NCBI GenBank assembly: GCA_964585545.1
Contig: CAZPDT010000010.1
Span: 58,410 to 122,409, forward strand
From: Brumimicrobium sp964585545
GTDB lineage: Bacteria > Bacteroidota > Bacteroidia > Flavobacteriales_D > Crocinitomicaceae
Direction of reading: 5' to 3'
Length of the DNA: 64,000 nt
In this document: piece by piece, positions 8,232-17,828 of the stretch
Numbering within the stretch: the stretch's first letter is position 1
How the letters are laid out: each line of letters starts with the position of its first letter
Notes under the pieces: generated by a model
Database searches by the model: none
Told to the model about the DNA's origin: nothing
Seen by the model: only the letters and a program-made list of their open reading frames with translations
Position numbers and translations under genes: made by a program

Positions 8232-9455
8232 ATGAAGTCTGTTTCTCTGTCCAATATTGTTTTGCTGTGTCTTGCCATATCGTTGGTAGATATTGTCTCT
8301 TTTTATTGGCTGCAATCAATAACACAACTTATAGATTCCATTGTTTTAAAAACAATCATCAGCGTTTTATTTTGGGTTTTTACAGTAGGTTTGATATCCT
8401 CCATTTTATATTTAAAAATCACGCTCGATAGTATTAATCCCTCAAGAAAACAACTTCTTATTTCAAGGTTCTATGGTCTTGCTATTCTGTCTTTTGTGCC
8501 CAAGCTTATTTTCGTTATTGTTGTTTCAGTCCTTTATTTTACAAACTTCCTGTTTTCAAAAGGTGAATCATACCTTTTAATATCTTCTGTAGGACTCCTT
8601 TCAGGATTTCTTCCGTTTTTCGTTATCCTATATGGGATTTTAATCGCAGTATATAAATTCAAATTATACCACCATAAAATATCATTTCCTCTATTGCCAA
8701 AATCTTTTGATGGTCTACGGCTTGTACAGATTTCTGATTTGCATTTGGGGAGTTTTAACTATAATTATAAGAAACTGAATGCGGCAATTAAAATTATCAA
8801 TGATTTAAAACCAGATTATATTATTATTACAGGAGATTTAGTAAATAATTATGCCTGGGAATTGGATGGTTGGGAAGATGTTTTTAATGGATTAAAAGCT
8901 GAAAAAGGAAAATATGCCATCTTAGGAAATCATGATTATGGTGATTATAGTGAGTGGAAAACAGTAGATGCCAAAAAAAAGAATTTTGAAGCCATCCAAC
9001 AATTTTATAAAACAATTGATTTTAAATTGTTATCAAATGAGGCGGATATTATTTCAAAAAACAATGAAAATATCGCTTTTGTAGGTGTCGAGAATTGGGG
9101 GGGAGGCCAGACATTAACAAACTATTCCGATTTAAATAAAGCCCTTAGGGATGTAAGATTTATTCCTTTTAAAATTTTGTTGTCACACAATCCAACACAT
9201 TGGACAGAAGAAGTAATTGGTAAAACGGATATTGCATTAACACTTTCTGGTCATACACACGGTATGCAAGCAGGATTTCAATATAAGAACCTTCAATGGA
9301 GTCCAATAAAGTATAAATTCAAACACTGGGCAGGTTTATACGAAGATAATGACCAGTATCTCTACGTTAATAGAGGGTTAGGCTGGCTAGGTTTTCCTGC
9401 AAGAATCGGAATGCGCCCAGAAATTACATTGATCGAGTTGAAAAGTAATCATTAA
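8232..9455 (+). CDS. Membrane-anchored calcineurin-like metallophosphoesterase (YkuE/YaeI-like)
   Basis: 407 residues. About four membrane segments occupy residues 1-145, followed by a cytosol-facing or periplasm-facing phosphoesterase domain. The metal-binding motifs are intact: QISDLHLG near 166, TGDLVNN near 197, GNHDYG near 231, LSHNP near 317 and SGHTHG near 337. Relatives include UDP-diacylglucosamine hydrolases and YkuE-type enzymes, so the substrate may be a lipid or nucleotide-linked lipid head group, but sequence alone does not decide. It is monocistronic, preceded by a 384-base divergent region and followed by a 329-base gap. Confidence 0.88.
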   Translation: MKSVSLSNIVLLCLAISLVDIVSFYWLQSITQLIDSIVLKTIISVLFWVFTVGLISSILYLKITLDSINPSRKQLLISRFYGLAILSFVPKLIFVIVVSVLYFTNFLFSKGESYLLISSVGLLSGFLPFFVILYGILIAVYKFKLYHHKISFPLLPKSFDGLRLVQISDLHLGSFNYNYKKLNAAIKIINDLKPDYIIITGDLVNNYAWELDGWEDVFNGLKAEKGKYAILGNHDYGDYSEWKTVDAKKKNFEAIQQFYKTIDFKLLSNEADIISKNNENIAFVGVENWGGGQTLTNYSDLNKALRDVRFIPFKILLSHNPTHWTEEVIGKTDIALTLSGHTHGMQAGFQYKNLQWSPIKYKFKHWAGLYEDNDQYLYVNRGLGWLGFPARIGMRPEITLIELKSNH

Positions 9456-9550
9456 CAGTGTGCGTGAACCGTAAAGGAAAAACCTTAGAGTTGAATTCTC
9501 GTTCTTACGTTGATTTTTAATTCTCTAATTTTCCGTCCATTTTAACTCAA

Positions 9551-9610
9551 ATTATTAACTGAAGTTCGACAGGCGCACTACATCGCGTTGAGCTCGTATG
9601 CTGGTTTACC
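9551..9610. repeat. Degenerate REP-like dispersed repeat, copy A
   Basis: ATTAACTG followed after about 24 bases by GCGTTGAGCTCG and GCTGGTT. Compared with the reverse complement of 55199-55240 (ATTAACTG directly followed by CGTTGAGCTCG and GCTCGGTT) the flanking parts match well. The assignment as one repeat family is by eye. Confidence 0.4.
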
Positions 9611-9753
9611 AATCTTGAAACGTAAAACTATTAAATTTCAATAATCAGACATTTAAATTAAGCTTAAGCAATTTTTAGAACTCCCCTTTAAAGAATGAAT
9701 AATAATTCGGGCTAAACCAAACAATTATCATATTTTTAAAAGAAGTAAATTCC

Positions 9754-9761
9754 TAATTTTG
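9754..9761 (+). promoter_or_regulatory. Minus-7 promoter element for the U32-ferredoxin operon
   Basis: TAATTTTG is an exact TAnnTTTG match, 23 bases upstream of the ATG at 9785. Confidence 0.5.
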
Positions 9762-9784
9762 ATTTTTTTTAAAATCTTTTAAAG

Positions 9785-11026
9785 ATGACAGCTTCGGGAA
9801 AAATAGAGTTGATGGCTCCAGCAGGCAATTTTGAATCGTTGCAAACGGCCATAGAGAATGGTGCGGATTCCGTGTATTTTGGTGTGGAACAATTGAATAT
9901 GCGAGCCCGAGCAAGTATTAATTTTACATTGGATGACCTTCCTGAAATAGCAACAAGATGTAAGAAGAAAAATGTGAGAACGTATCTAACACTTAATACC
10001 ATTATTTACGATCACGATCTTTCATTAATAAAAACCTTACTGAATGCTGCCAAAGCAGCAGAATTGACAGCAGTAATTGCTATGGATCAAGCTGTTATTA
10101 CTTATGCACGACAGATAGGAATGGAAGTCCATATTTCGACTCAGATCAACATTACCAACATTGAAACAGTAAAATTCTATGCACTATTTGCAGATACAAT
10201 GGTAATGAGTCGTGAATTGAGCCTAGGACAAATAAAAAAAATTACCGATCAAATTGAAAAAGAACAAGTAAAAGGTCCCTCTGGATACTTGGTGGAAGTA
10301 GAAATTTTTGGGCACGGCGCACTTTGTATGGCAGTTTCAGGAAAATGCTATCTCAGTCTTCATTCTCATAACTCATCTGCCAACCGTGGTGCATGCAAAC
10401 AGAACTGCAGAAAAAAATATACGGTAATCGATCAAGAAACTGGATTTGAAATTGAATTGGATAATGAATATATGATGTCCCCCAAAGACCTTTGTACTGT
10501 TGATTTTCTAGACCAAGTTATTGAAACTGGTGTAAAAGTATTAAAACTTGAAGGTCGAGGTCGTGCTCCAGAATATGTTGCAAAAGTAACTCAAGTTTAT
10601 CGTGAAGCTATTGATGCATATTTTGAAGGAACCTATACTCCCGAAAAAGTGAAGGTTTGGATGGAAGAACTTGCTAAAGTTTATAACCGAGGATTCTGGA
10701 GCGGGTATTATTTAGGTCAGAAATTAGGAGAATGGAGCGATGTAGATGGATCAAAAGCTACCCAAAAGAAAATATATATTGGAAAAGGAGCCCATTATTT
10801 CCCAAAGGCAAAGATTGGAGAGTTTAAAATTGAAGCATTTGATTTAAATTTAGGTGATAAAATTCTGGTAACTGGACCAACCACGGGTGTAAAGGAATTA
10901 GAGCTTTCTGAAATGTTGGTTAATGACCAAGAGTTGCCCACAGCAAAAAAAGGAGATTCCTGTACCATCCCACTTCCTTTTCGAATTCGGAAAGCAGATA
11001 AATTATATAAAATTGTAGCTTCATAA
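9785..11026 (+). CDS. trhP: U32 family protein, probable tRNA uridine-5 hydroxylase (TrhP/YegQ-like)
   Basis: 413 residues. The N-terminal GKIELMAPAGNFESLQTAIE and FGVEQLNMRARA are classic for the U32 family, long called peptidases but now known to include RNA hydroxylation enzymes. The hallmark four-cysteine set is present: GALCMAVSGKCYLS and GACKQNCRKK (about residues 180-220), proposed to hold an iron-sulfur cluster. The length fits TrhP (single unit) rather than the longer RlhA. TrhP makes 5-hydroxyuridine at position 34 of tRNA; in E. coli the related RlhA pathway needs iron-sulfur biogenesis and prephenate. A ferredoxin starts three bases after the stop, and a prephenate-forming enzyme lies convergent beyond it. 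Assignment to TrhP over another U32 subgroup is inference. Confidence 0.85.
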   Translation: MTASGKIELMAPAGNFESLQTAIENGADSVYFGVEQLNMRARASINFTLDDLPEIATRCKKKNVRTYLTLNTIIYDHDLSLIKTLLNAAKAAELTAVIAMDQAVITYARQIGMEVHISTQINITNIETVKFYALFADTMVMSRELSLGQIKKITDQIEKEQVKGPSGYLVEVEIFGHGALCMAVSGKCYLSLHSHNSSANRGACKQNCRKKYTVIDQETGFEIELDNEYMMSPKDLCTVDFLDQVIETGVKVLKLEGRGRAPEYVAKVTQVYREAIDAYFEGTYTPEKVKVWMEELAKVYNRGFWSGYYLGQKLGEWSDVDGSKATQKKIYIGKGAHYFPKAKIGEFKIEAFDLNLGDKILVTGPTTGVKELELSEMLVNDQELPTAKKGDSCTIPLPFRIRKADKLYKIVAS

Positions 11027-11029
11027 TTT

Positions 11030-11260
11030 ATGGTAGTAGTAACACTTCAAAGAAATAAATGTATCGGATGCAACTACTGTGTTGAGTTTGCTCCTGAACA
11101 TTTTAGAATGTCGAAAAAAGATGGAAAAAGTGTCTTACTTCATTCAAAAGCAAAAAGAGGTTTTCACACACTTAACCTTGCCGACAATTCACAGTTTGAT
11201 GCGTGTGACCAAGCGGCAAAAGCCTGCCCCGTAAAAATTATCTCTACGAAATTGGTCTAA
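11030..11260 (+). CDS. Single-cluster ferredoxin
   Basis: 76 residues. CIGCNYC (Cys 11, 14, 17) and a distal CPV (Cys 66) give the four ligands of one [4Fe-4S] cluster. The position after the first motif that is CP in two-cluster ferredoxins is AP here, so a second cluster cannot form. An extra cysteine at 59 (DACDQAAKACP) is commonly seen in monocluster ferredoxins. The gene begins three bases after the U32 gene and must share its transcript, so it probably donates electrons to that enzyme. The partner assignment is inference from position. Confidence 0.9.
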   Translation: MVVVTLQRNKCIGCNYCVEFAPEHFRMSKKDGKSVLLHSKAKRGFHTLNLADNSQFDACDQAAKACPVKIISTKLV

Positions 11261-11270
11261 TGTTTGAATT

Positions 11271-12347
11271 TTACTTATTCATTACCTTAGTTTGGTGACG
11301 AATCGACTCTTGGTGGATGGCTACAAAAAGTTCTCTAACAAACTCTTTAGTAAGTCCCTTAGATCCACCCTTATCAGCTCTATCTTGAACAATTTCATCC
11401 CATCTGCTTGTTTGTAAAATGGTTATTTTATTATCGCGCTTGAATTCCCCTATTTTTTCAGCAATATCCATTCTTTCAGCTAAGATTTCCAATACATAGT
11501 TATCAATTCTATCAATATCGCTCCGCATTTCGTCTAACTTGTTGGTGCCAATATCTGCCCTTGGTTCTCTAATGACTAAATTTTTTACTATTTCACCTAA
11601 ACTTTCAGGTGTAACTTGTTGGAGAGCGTCTGACCAAGCATCGGTTGGTGATCTATGCGCTTCAATCATTAACCCGTCAAATGCCAAGTCTAAAGCTTTT
11701 TGTGAAAGAGGTGCAATCAACTTTCTATTTCCACCGATATGACTAGGATCGCTAAATAAAGGGAGTTCGGGGTAAATACGTTTCAATTCTATAGGAATCT
11801 CCCACATTGGTTTATTTCTATATTTAGATTTATCATAAGATGAAAAGCCTCTATGTAGAGCTCCAATTCTTGTGATTCCTGACCTATTGATCCGTTCTAA
11901 TGCACCAATCCAAAGTTGTAAGTCTGGATTAACTGGATTTTTTACAAACACAGGTATATCCACACCAACTAAAGCCTCCGCAATTTCTTGGACAGAGAAG
12001 GGATTAGCTGTGGTTCGAGCACCTACCCATAGAATATCTATATTTGCCCTTAAGCATTCAAAGACATGCTCTCTAGTAGCTACCTCCACTGCAACTGGTT
12101 TGCCTAACTCTTTTCCAGCTTTTTTCAACCAAGGTAATGCAATACGCCCAACTCCTTCAAAAGAACCTGGACGTGTTCTTGGTTTCCAGATTCCAGCTCT
12201 CAAGACATCAATACCTTGTCCGTCTAATCTTTTTGCTGTTTCTAACACTTGTTCTTCTGATTCTGCACTGCAAGGACCAGAAATAACCAAAGGTCTTTTG
12301 TTAGGTAAACCCCACGTCGATATAGAATCAATTTTTAATCGTTCCAT
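11271..12347 (-). CDS. Bifunctional DAHP synthase / chorismate mutase (type II)
   Basis: 358 residues in two parts. Residues 1-260 are a class I-beta DAHP synthase (GPCSAES near 24, RAGIWKPRTRPGSFEG near 50, FSDPSHIGGN near 199). Residues 270-358 are an AroQ-type chorismate mutase (DEMRSDIDRIDNYVLEILAER, and a basic IREPRADIG linker). The fusion couples the first step of the shikimate pathway to formation of prephenate and lets prephenate or Phe/Tyr control entry. It is typical of Bacteroidota. It converges on the ferredoxin gene with ten bases between stops. No attenuator peptide is seen upstream. Confidence 0.94.
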   Translation of the reverse strand: MERLKIDSISTWGLPNKRPLVISGPCSAESEEQVLETAKRLDGQGIDVLRAGIWKPRTRPGSFEGVGRIALPWLKKAGKELGKPVAVEVATREHVFECLRANIDILWVGARTTANPFSVQEIAEALVGVDIPVFVKNPVNPDLQLWIGALERINRSGITRIGALHRGFSSYDKSKYRNKPMWEIPIELKRIYPELPLFSDPSHIGGNRKLIAPLSQKALDLAFDGLMIEAHRSPTDAWSDALQQVTPESLGEIVKNLVIREPRADIGTNKLDEMRSDIDRIDNYVLEILAERMDIAEKIGEFKRDNKITILQTSRWDEIVQDRADKGGSKGLTKEFVRELFVAIHQESIRHQTKVMNK

Positions 12348-12550
12348 TCCCTGAAATTAATTCAATATTTTATATTCGAAGTAAATCATGGACTTATATT
12401 TTGAAATCTTTCAATAAAATAAACTTATCCTGTTCCTTCTTGAAGATTTAGTTTACTGTTTTAAGGAGAATACGGTATAAATCAGAACAACTGAGCCGTA
12501 AAATTAAGTAGTTGTGTTGATTTTTAGAACGAAAAAGAGAGTAAAGAATG

Positions 12551-12584
12551 AAAAAAATGACAACTGATTTCTCAATTGTCATTT
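12551..12584 (-). terminator. Terminator after the initiator tRNA
   Basis: On the minus strand AAATGACAA pairs with TTGTCATTT around a 12-base loop and is followed by a T run. It begins four bases after the tRNA CCA end. Confidence 0.8.
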
Positions 12585-12587
12585 CAA

Positions 12588-12663
<76 letters not shown>

Positions 12664-12730
12664 GTATATCTTTTTAAAAAATTATTTCAATTGTAACGCT
12701 CTTGCAACGTATTCTAATATATTCAGGGTG

Positions 12731-12738
12731 CAAATATA
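12731..12738 (-). promoter_or_regulatory. Minus-7 promoter element for tRNA-fMet
   Basis: Minus-strand TATATTTG, an exact TAnnTTTG match, 67 bases upstream of the mature tRNA 5' end. Confidence 0.45.
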
Positions 12739-12942
12739 CACAATTAAATCCAATATAAAAAACGTTGGTTAAAGAAAAGAATTGATGGCTTTGTAGAAAC
12801 TCTATACCATCAATCTAATGAGGGATTTAACATTAAATTTTAAAAGTAATCTATAATAAATCCCTTTTTTAATTTCAAAATACTTATTTTTCTTCTCTTA
12901 AAAATTTTCCTTTTGTACCAAAAAGGAATAAAAAAGTGTGGA

Positions 12943-14832
12943 ATGTTAGAGCTTGCTGGATTAATCATTTTTGGAGTTTTTGCGCAATGGGTAGCAAATA
13001 GACTGAAGATTCCTGCAATTTTACCTCTCATCCTTATCGGTTTGGCAGTAGGTCCGTTTTCAACTCTTCTTACTGAAGATGGTCATAAATTGGTTGAACC
13101 TATGTGGAATGGTGAGAATGGACTGTTTCCTGGCAAGAACCTGTTTTACTTCGTTTCTTTATCTGTAAGTATTATCCTATTTGAAGGCGGACTAACATTA
13201 CGTCGATCTGAGGTTTTGAATGTAGGTTCTGTTATCCTCAAACTCGTTACCGTTGCCGTTTTAATTTCTTTTATCGGGTCGGGAATTGCAGCCCATTACA
13301 TTTTTGATTTACCATGGGGAATTTCATTCTTATTTGCTTCTCTAGTTATCGTAACTGGCCCTACGGTTATTCGACCCATTCTTAGACATATTCCACTTAA
13401 GAAAGATGTCTCGGCCGTTTTAAGATGGGAAGGTATTATCATTGACCCTATTGGAGCCGTTGCAGCAGTGCTTGTTTTTAATATTATCTCCTCTAGTGCA
13501 GGTCATTATGGGGAGGGACCACATCTTACATTAGAAACCTTAAAAGGATTGGGTAAAATCATACTTTTTGGTTTTACCATTGGATTTACCTTCGCTCATG
13601 CCCTTGGATTTGCCATTAAAAAGAACCTCATTGCAAAATTTCTAATCAATATTTTTACCTTGGCAACGGTGCTTGCCGTTTTTGTAATTTCAGATGAATT
13701 GGCTGATGAAAGCGGGCTTATTGCTGTTGTAGTTATGGGAATGGTTATAGGCAATATGGACTTGCCTAACCTGAAAGAAATGAGCCACTTTAAAGAATCT
13801 CTCAGTATTTTATTGGTTTCTATCCTCTTTATTCTGCTTGCTGCCAACATAACTATTGATGAGTTGCTATTGGTATACAATAAGCAAGCTATATTATTAT
13901 TTGTTGTAGTTGTATTTGGTATTCGCCCATTGGGTGTTTTCCTCAGTAGTATCAACTCCCCTTTAAACCTGAACGAAAAAATATTTATCAGTTGGGTAGG
14001 CCCCCGTGGGATTGTAGCTGCCGGTGTTTCTTCTCTATTTGGTATTCTTTTGTCCAATCAAGGAGTGCCTGGAGCTGAATACATCACCCCGCTGGTTTTT
14101 ATGATCGTTCTCGGAACAGTACTGCTCAATGCGACTACAGCACGTTGGGTGGCAAAATTACTGGGTGTTTTCCTTAAGGAATCTGAAGGAATATTAATTA
14201 TTGGGGCTTCCCCAATTGCACGTCTAATAGGATCTTATTTAATGCGAAATGGGCGTCATGTTGTTTTAATTGACACAAACCACAGCAATGTAAACTATGC
14301 TAAAAAAATAGGGCTGCCTGCCTATGAAACAAGTATATATTCAGAAAACTTAGAAGATAACCTTGAGGTAAGTGATATGGGTTATGTCATGGCTTTATCA
14401 CAAAATACTGAAATTAATATTGCAGCGATTGATAAATTCCAAAAGAGGTATGGAGAAAATGGTACTTTCAGATTAATTACGCCCAACGAAATTCTTGATC
14501 CCGAAAACAATCCTCGAGAAGGCTTATTTTCCCCAACTGATGATTATGTGAAACTTTCTGAATTGGTAAGAAGGTATCCTCAAATTCACGAAGTCGACAT
14601 TAAGTCTCAAGAACATTATTCCGGTCTCATTGAATTGTCTAAAACCAATTCCGATGTGGTTCCATTATTTATTAAAAATCCCCAAGGAAAGCTTGAAATT
14701 ATTCCTTCAAACAGTCAGAATGTTATCATAGAAGGTGATAATTATAGTTTGGTTTATCTGGGGAAAAATATGGAAACAATAGATCAGTTTGATTTTAACA
14801 ATGAAGTAGACAATAGTGAAGAAGATGAATAG
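12943..14832 (+). CDS. CPA1-type cation:proton antiporter with C-terminal TrkA-N/RCK domain
   Basis: About 629 residues. The N-terminal 400 residues have some 12 membrane segments with antiporter features (FEGGLTLR and VTGPTVIRPI), as in NhaP/KefB-like Na+(K+)/H+ antiporters. The remainder is cytosolic with a Rossmann nucleotide-binding motif (ILIIGASPIARLIGSYL) and a TrkA_C-like end that would gate the channel by NAD(H) or nucleotide. The longer frame begins at a TTG at 12913, but the ATG at 12943 fits the first membrane segment better (LELAGLIIFGVFA) and has AAGGAA upstream. The role is pH and salt homeostasis at the inner membrane; ion choice cannot be read. Confidence 0.9.
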   Translation: MLELAGLIIFGVFAQWVANRLKIPAILPLILIGLAVGPFSTLLTEDGHKLVEPMWNGENGLFPGKNLFYFVSLSVSIILFEGGLTLRRSEVLNVGSVILKLVTVAVLISFIGSGIAAHYIFDLPWGISFLFASLVIVTGPTVIRPILRHIPLKKDVSAVLRWEGIIIDPIGAVAAVLVFNIISSSAGHYGEGPHLTLETLKGLGKIILFGFTIGFTFAHALGFAIKKNLIAKFLINIFTLATVLAVFVISDELADESGLIAVVVMGMVIGNMDLPNLKEMSHFKESLSILLVSILFILLAANITIDELLLVYNKQAILLFVVVVFGIRPLGVFLSSINSPLNLNEKIFISWVGPRGIVAAGVSSLFGILLSNQGVPGAEYITPLVFMIVLGTVLLNATTARWVAKLLGVFLKESEGILIIGASPIARLIGSYLMRNGRHVVLIDTNHSNVNYAKKIGLPAYETSIYSENLEDNLEVSDMGYVMALSQNTEINIAAIDKFQKRYGENGTFRLITPNEILDPENNPREGLFSPTDDYVKLSELVRRYPQIHEVDIKSQEHYSGLIELSKTNSDVVPLFIKNPQGKLEIIPSNSQNVIIEGDNYSLVYLGKNMETIDQFDFNNEVDNSEEDE

Positions 14833-14835
14833 CTT

Positions 14836-16272
14836 CTACTTTATTAATTCTGCAACATTTTCTTTTAACATAGCAATCGCTTGATCAATTTCCCTTTTAT
14901 GTGTCCTAAAAGATAAAATTGCCATGCGAATTACAAATCTTCCATGCATCTTTGTAGAAGATAAAAATACACGTCCATCCTTGTGGCATCGTTCCATTAA
15001 TTGTTGATTCATCTTATCGATATCAGTTTTGAAAGGAAACCAGAAATAAGTAATGGATAAATCTGGAGCAGCACCAACTTCAAAGCCCAACTTTACAATC
15101 TCACTCCTAAAATACGATATCAACAATAGTTTCTCCTCTAATGCCGCTTTAAATGGTGCAATCCCATGAGTTTTTAAAGGCAACCACATCCGTAAAGCTC
15201 TAAAGTGCTTCGTTAATTCTGGAGAAACATCAGAAGGGTCAAGAGGCAAATCATCAGCAAAAGTATCTTGCATGTAATTGGCTGTCGATTTATTTGATGT
15301 AAAAACAGCATGTATATTTTTAACAAGAACCCCTCCAATACCATAAGGTAAAAACATCCCTTTATGTGGATCACATACAAGTGAATCTGCCTTTTCTATT
15401 CCTTTAAACTGTGACTTCGCTTTGTCTGTCAGGATAAAAAACCCACCATAGGCAGCGTCAACATGGAACCATACCTTATTGGCTTTTGCAATGTTTGCAA
15501 TCTTATCTAAAGGATCGATAGCCCCTGTATCAGTTGTCCCAGCGTTAGCAATAACAATCGATGGTTGGCGCCCTGCTTTTAAATCTTTAATGATTAGAGT
15601 GTTCAATTGCGCTCCATCCATTCGGTTATATGTATCAGTGGGAACAATGCGAATTGTAATGTCTTGTAAACCTATAATCCGAAATGATTTTAATGATGAA
15701 TGATGGGTTTGGTCTGTTAAATAAACCACAGCATTTTGAACTCCATTTTCCAATATTTTTTGATGATCTCTTGCTGCACACAAAGCAATTAAAGTGGCTA
15801 TAGAACCCCCTGAAGTAAGATTGCCTACAGCAGACATGGGGAAATTAAAAATCGACTTTAACCAATTCAAACAAGCATGCTCCATTTCTACAGCACCTGG
15901 AGAAGCATAATATACACCTCCATAAACATTGCTTATGGCTGCCAAATAATCAGCAATTGCTGAGGTATAAATTCCTCCACCAGGAATATAACCGAGATGT
16001 CCTCCAGATGCAGCATTGATGCCCTTTTTAAATAAATCCTTTTCTAAGGTATCAATAGTTCTTGAAGGATCTTCCACATTATTTTGAATGGCATACAATG
16101 CTGGGTCGGAATGTCCATCATTATAGGTATTTTTATTTTCTAATGTATTGAGAAAGCGCTCACTTAATGCGTGGTATTGTTTAAAAAGCGCACTTCTTTT
16201 GGAGGCATCTGGAGAAAGTGCTTCTGCTCTTCTTTGCAATTGATTCAGTTGTTCTACTATTGAATTTTCCAT
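14836..16272 (-). CDS. Pyridoxal-phosphate-dependent decarboxylase (DDC/group II family)
   Basis: 478 residues, normal for group II decarboxylases. PLP-site motifs are intact: HVDAAYGGF near residue 272 (cofactor-contacting Asp) and CDPHKGMFLPYG near 303, whose Lys forms the Schiff base. Family members act on aromatic amino acids, glutamate, aspartate, cysteine sulfinate or diaminobutyrate; the substrate cannot be decided here. It overlaps the 3' end of cysS by 16 bases on the same strand, so the two are co-transcribed. The stop lies three bases from the convergent antiporter stop. Confidence 0.9.
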   Translation of the reverse strand: MENSIVEQLNQLQRRAEALSPDASKRSALFKQYHALSERFLNTLENKNTYNDGHSDPALYAIQNNVEDPSRTIDTLEKDLFKKGINAASGGHLGYIPGGGIYTSAIADYLAAISNVYGGVYYASPGAVEMEHACLNWLKSIFNFPMSAVGNLTSGGSIATLIALCAARDHQKILENGVQNAVVYLTDQTHHSSLKSFRIIGLQDITIRIVPTDTYNRMDGAQLNTLIIKDLKAGRQPSIVIANAGTTDTGAIDPLDKIANIAKANKVWFHVDAAYGGFFILTDKAKSQFKGIEKADSLVCDPHKGMFLPYGIGGVLVKNIHAVFTSNKSTANYMQDTFADDLPLDPSDVSPELTKHFRALRMWLPLKTHGIAPFKAALEEKLLLISYFRSEIVKLGFEVGAAPDLSITYFWFPFKTDIDKMNQQLMERCHKDGRVFLSSTKMHGRFVIRMAILSFRTHKREIDQAIAMLKENVAELIK

Positions 16273-17735
16273 GTAGCTCCTTCTTTACTGTCTTTAACGA
16301 CAATATTGGCTTCTTCCAACTTATCGCGAATGGCGTCAGCAGTAGCCCAGTCTTTTTGTGCTCTTGCTTTTTGTCGCATTTGTAATACCAATTCCATAAC
16401 AGTTTCCAATGACTTATTGTTCTCATTAGATGCTCCTATTTCCTTCAAGCCAAGCACATCAAAAGTAAATGCATGGAGGGCTTGAGAAAGCGAGTCTATA
16501 TCGGGGTGTGAAAGGGTTTCCTGACCACGTTTAACCATCTGAATTTGTTTTATTGCATCAAATAAATGAGCAATTAATACAGGTGTATTAAAGTCGTCAT
16601 TCATTGCATCGTAAAACTTCTGTATTCGTCCCTGAACATCAACTGAAGATGTTGCGCTCGGTACAATTTCCTTTAAATCATTTATTCCCTCCATTAATCG
16701 ATTAAATCCCTTTTCTGCAGCATTCAATGCGTCTGCACTAAAATCCAGAACACTGGCATAATGCGCTTGCATCATAAAGAAACGAACAACAATAGGGTGA
16801 AAAGGACGGCCAATCACCGCATTATTACCAGAAAATAAAGCTTCTGGTAAGAGCGTGTTGCCTGTCGATTTACTCATTTTCTTACCGTTCAAAGTCAACA
16901 TATTGGCATGCATCCAATAATTAACTGGATGTTTTTTATTGGCTGCGGTCCCTTGTGCTATCTCACAGTCATGATGAGGAAACTTTAAATCCATTCCCCC
17001 TCCATGGATATCGAATCTTTCTCCTAGGTATTTGGTGCTCATCGCTGAACACTCCAAATGCCAGCCTGGAAAGCCCAACCCCCAAGGAGAAGGCCATTTC
17101 ATGATATGTTCGGGTTTTCCCTTTTTCCACAAAGCAAAATCTAAGAGAGATCTTTTTTCACTTTGTCCATCCAAAGTTCTGGTTCCTGAAATGAGGTCTT
17201 CTATCTTTCGTTTGGAAAGAATGCCGTAATTGTGATCATTATTGTATTTCTCTACATCAAAATAAACTGAGCCATTCACTTCATAAGCAAAGCCATTATC
17301 CATGATTTCTTTAATCATTTCTATTTGCTCGATAATATGTCCTGTGGCTGTTGGCTCAATATTGGGTGGTTTGTTGTTAAATTGTGAAAGTACCTTATGA
17401 AAATCAATCGTGTAGTGTTGAACTACTTCCATTGGTTCGAGTTGCTCCATACGGGCTTTTTTGGCAATTTTATCCTCACCTTCATCGGCATCATTTTCAA
17501 GATGTCCCACATCAGTAATGTTGCGCACAAATCGCACCTTATATCCTAAATGCAGAAAATAACGATAAATCATATCAAAGGAGATAAAGGTTCGACAGTT
17601 TCCAAGATGAACTTGGCTATATACAGTAGGTCCACAAACATACAGCCCAATAAAGTCTTTGTTTATCGGCTTAAAAACCTCTTTTTTTCCTGTTAAACTG
17701 TTGTTGATCTTTAGCTCGTTCTTTTCGAATATCAT
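16257..17735 (-). CDS. cysS: Cysteinyl-tRNA synthetase
   Basis: 492 residues. The class I signatures are present: HLGN (HIGH variant) within CGPTVYSQVHLGNCRTF near residue 34, and KMSKS near residue 286. The zinc ligands typical of CysRS appear in YVCGPTVY, WHLECSAMS and FPHHDCEIAQ. The enzyme attaches cysteine to tRNA-Cys. An exact minus-7 box lies upstream (17762-17769). The downstream PLP decarboxylase overlaps its 3' end, giving a two-gene operon. Confidence 0.97.
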   Translation of the reverse strand: MIFEKNELKINNSLTGKKEVFKPINKDFIGLYVCGPTVYSQVHLGNCRTFISFDMIYRYFLHLGYKVRFVRNITDVGHLENDADEGEDKIAKKARMEQLEPMEVVQHYTIDFHKVLSQFNNKPPNIEPTATGHIIEQIEMIKEIMDNGFAYEVNGSVYFDVEKYNNDHNYGILSKRKIEDLISGTRTLDGQSEKRSLLDFALWKKGKPEHIMKWPSPWGLGFPGWHLECSAMSTKYLGERFDIHGGGMDLKFPHHDCEIAQGTAANKKHPVNYWMHANMLTLNGKKMSKSTGNTLLPEALFSGNNAVIGRPFHPIVVRFFMMQAHYASVLDFSADALNAAEKGFNRLMEGINDLKEIVPSATSSVDVQGRIQKFYDAMNDDFNTPVLIAHLFDAIKQIQMVKRGQETLSHPDIDSLSQALHAFTFDVLGLKEIGASNENNKSLETVMELVLQMRQKARAQKDWATADAIRDKLEEANIVVKDSKEGATWKIQ

Positions 17736-17761
17736 GAAATTTCAGTTTGAAAATAGTTACA

Positions 17762-17769
17762 CAAAGTTA
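17762..17769 (-). promoter_or_regulatory. Minus-7 promoter element for cysS
   Basis: Minus-strand TAACTTTG, an exact TAnnTTTG match, 26 bases upstream of the cysS ATG. Confidence 0.5.
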
Positions 17770-17828
17770 CAACAAAATACTTGGATGATGGTTTTTAGAA
17801 TTTGATAGTTTACCTTACTCATGCCGAT

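Larger units (their letters stand above)
9456..9784. other. Intergenic region with a degenerate dispersed repeat and promoter
   Basis: No gene is visible. The stretch contains a GCGTTGAGCTCGTATGCTGG segment near 9584-9603 that resembles sequences at 34880 and, inverted, at 55200. The 3' end carries a minus-7 box for the U32 gene at 9754-9761. Confidence 0.5.

Noticed and set aside
9785..11026. U32 protein as a secreted collagenase/peptidase
   Set aside because: No signal peptide, and the four-cysteine set plus a neighbouring ferredoxin fit the RNA-hydroxylation branch of the family.
11872..12354. 160-codon plus-strand frame opposite the DAHP synthase gene
   Set aside because: It is fully antisense to a strongly recognised enzyme and its translation has no domain-like pattern. 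It is a by-product of codon bias.
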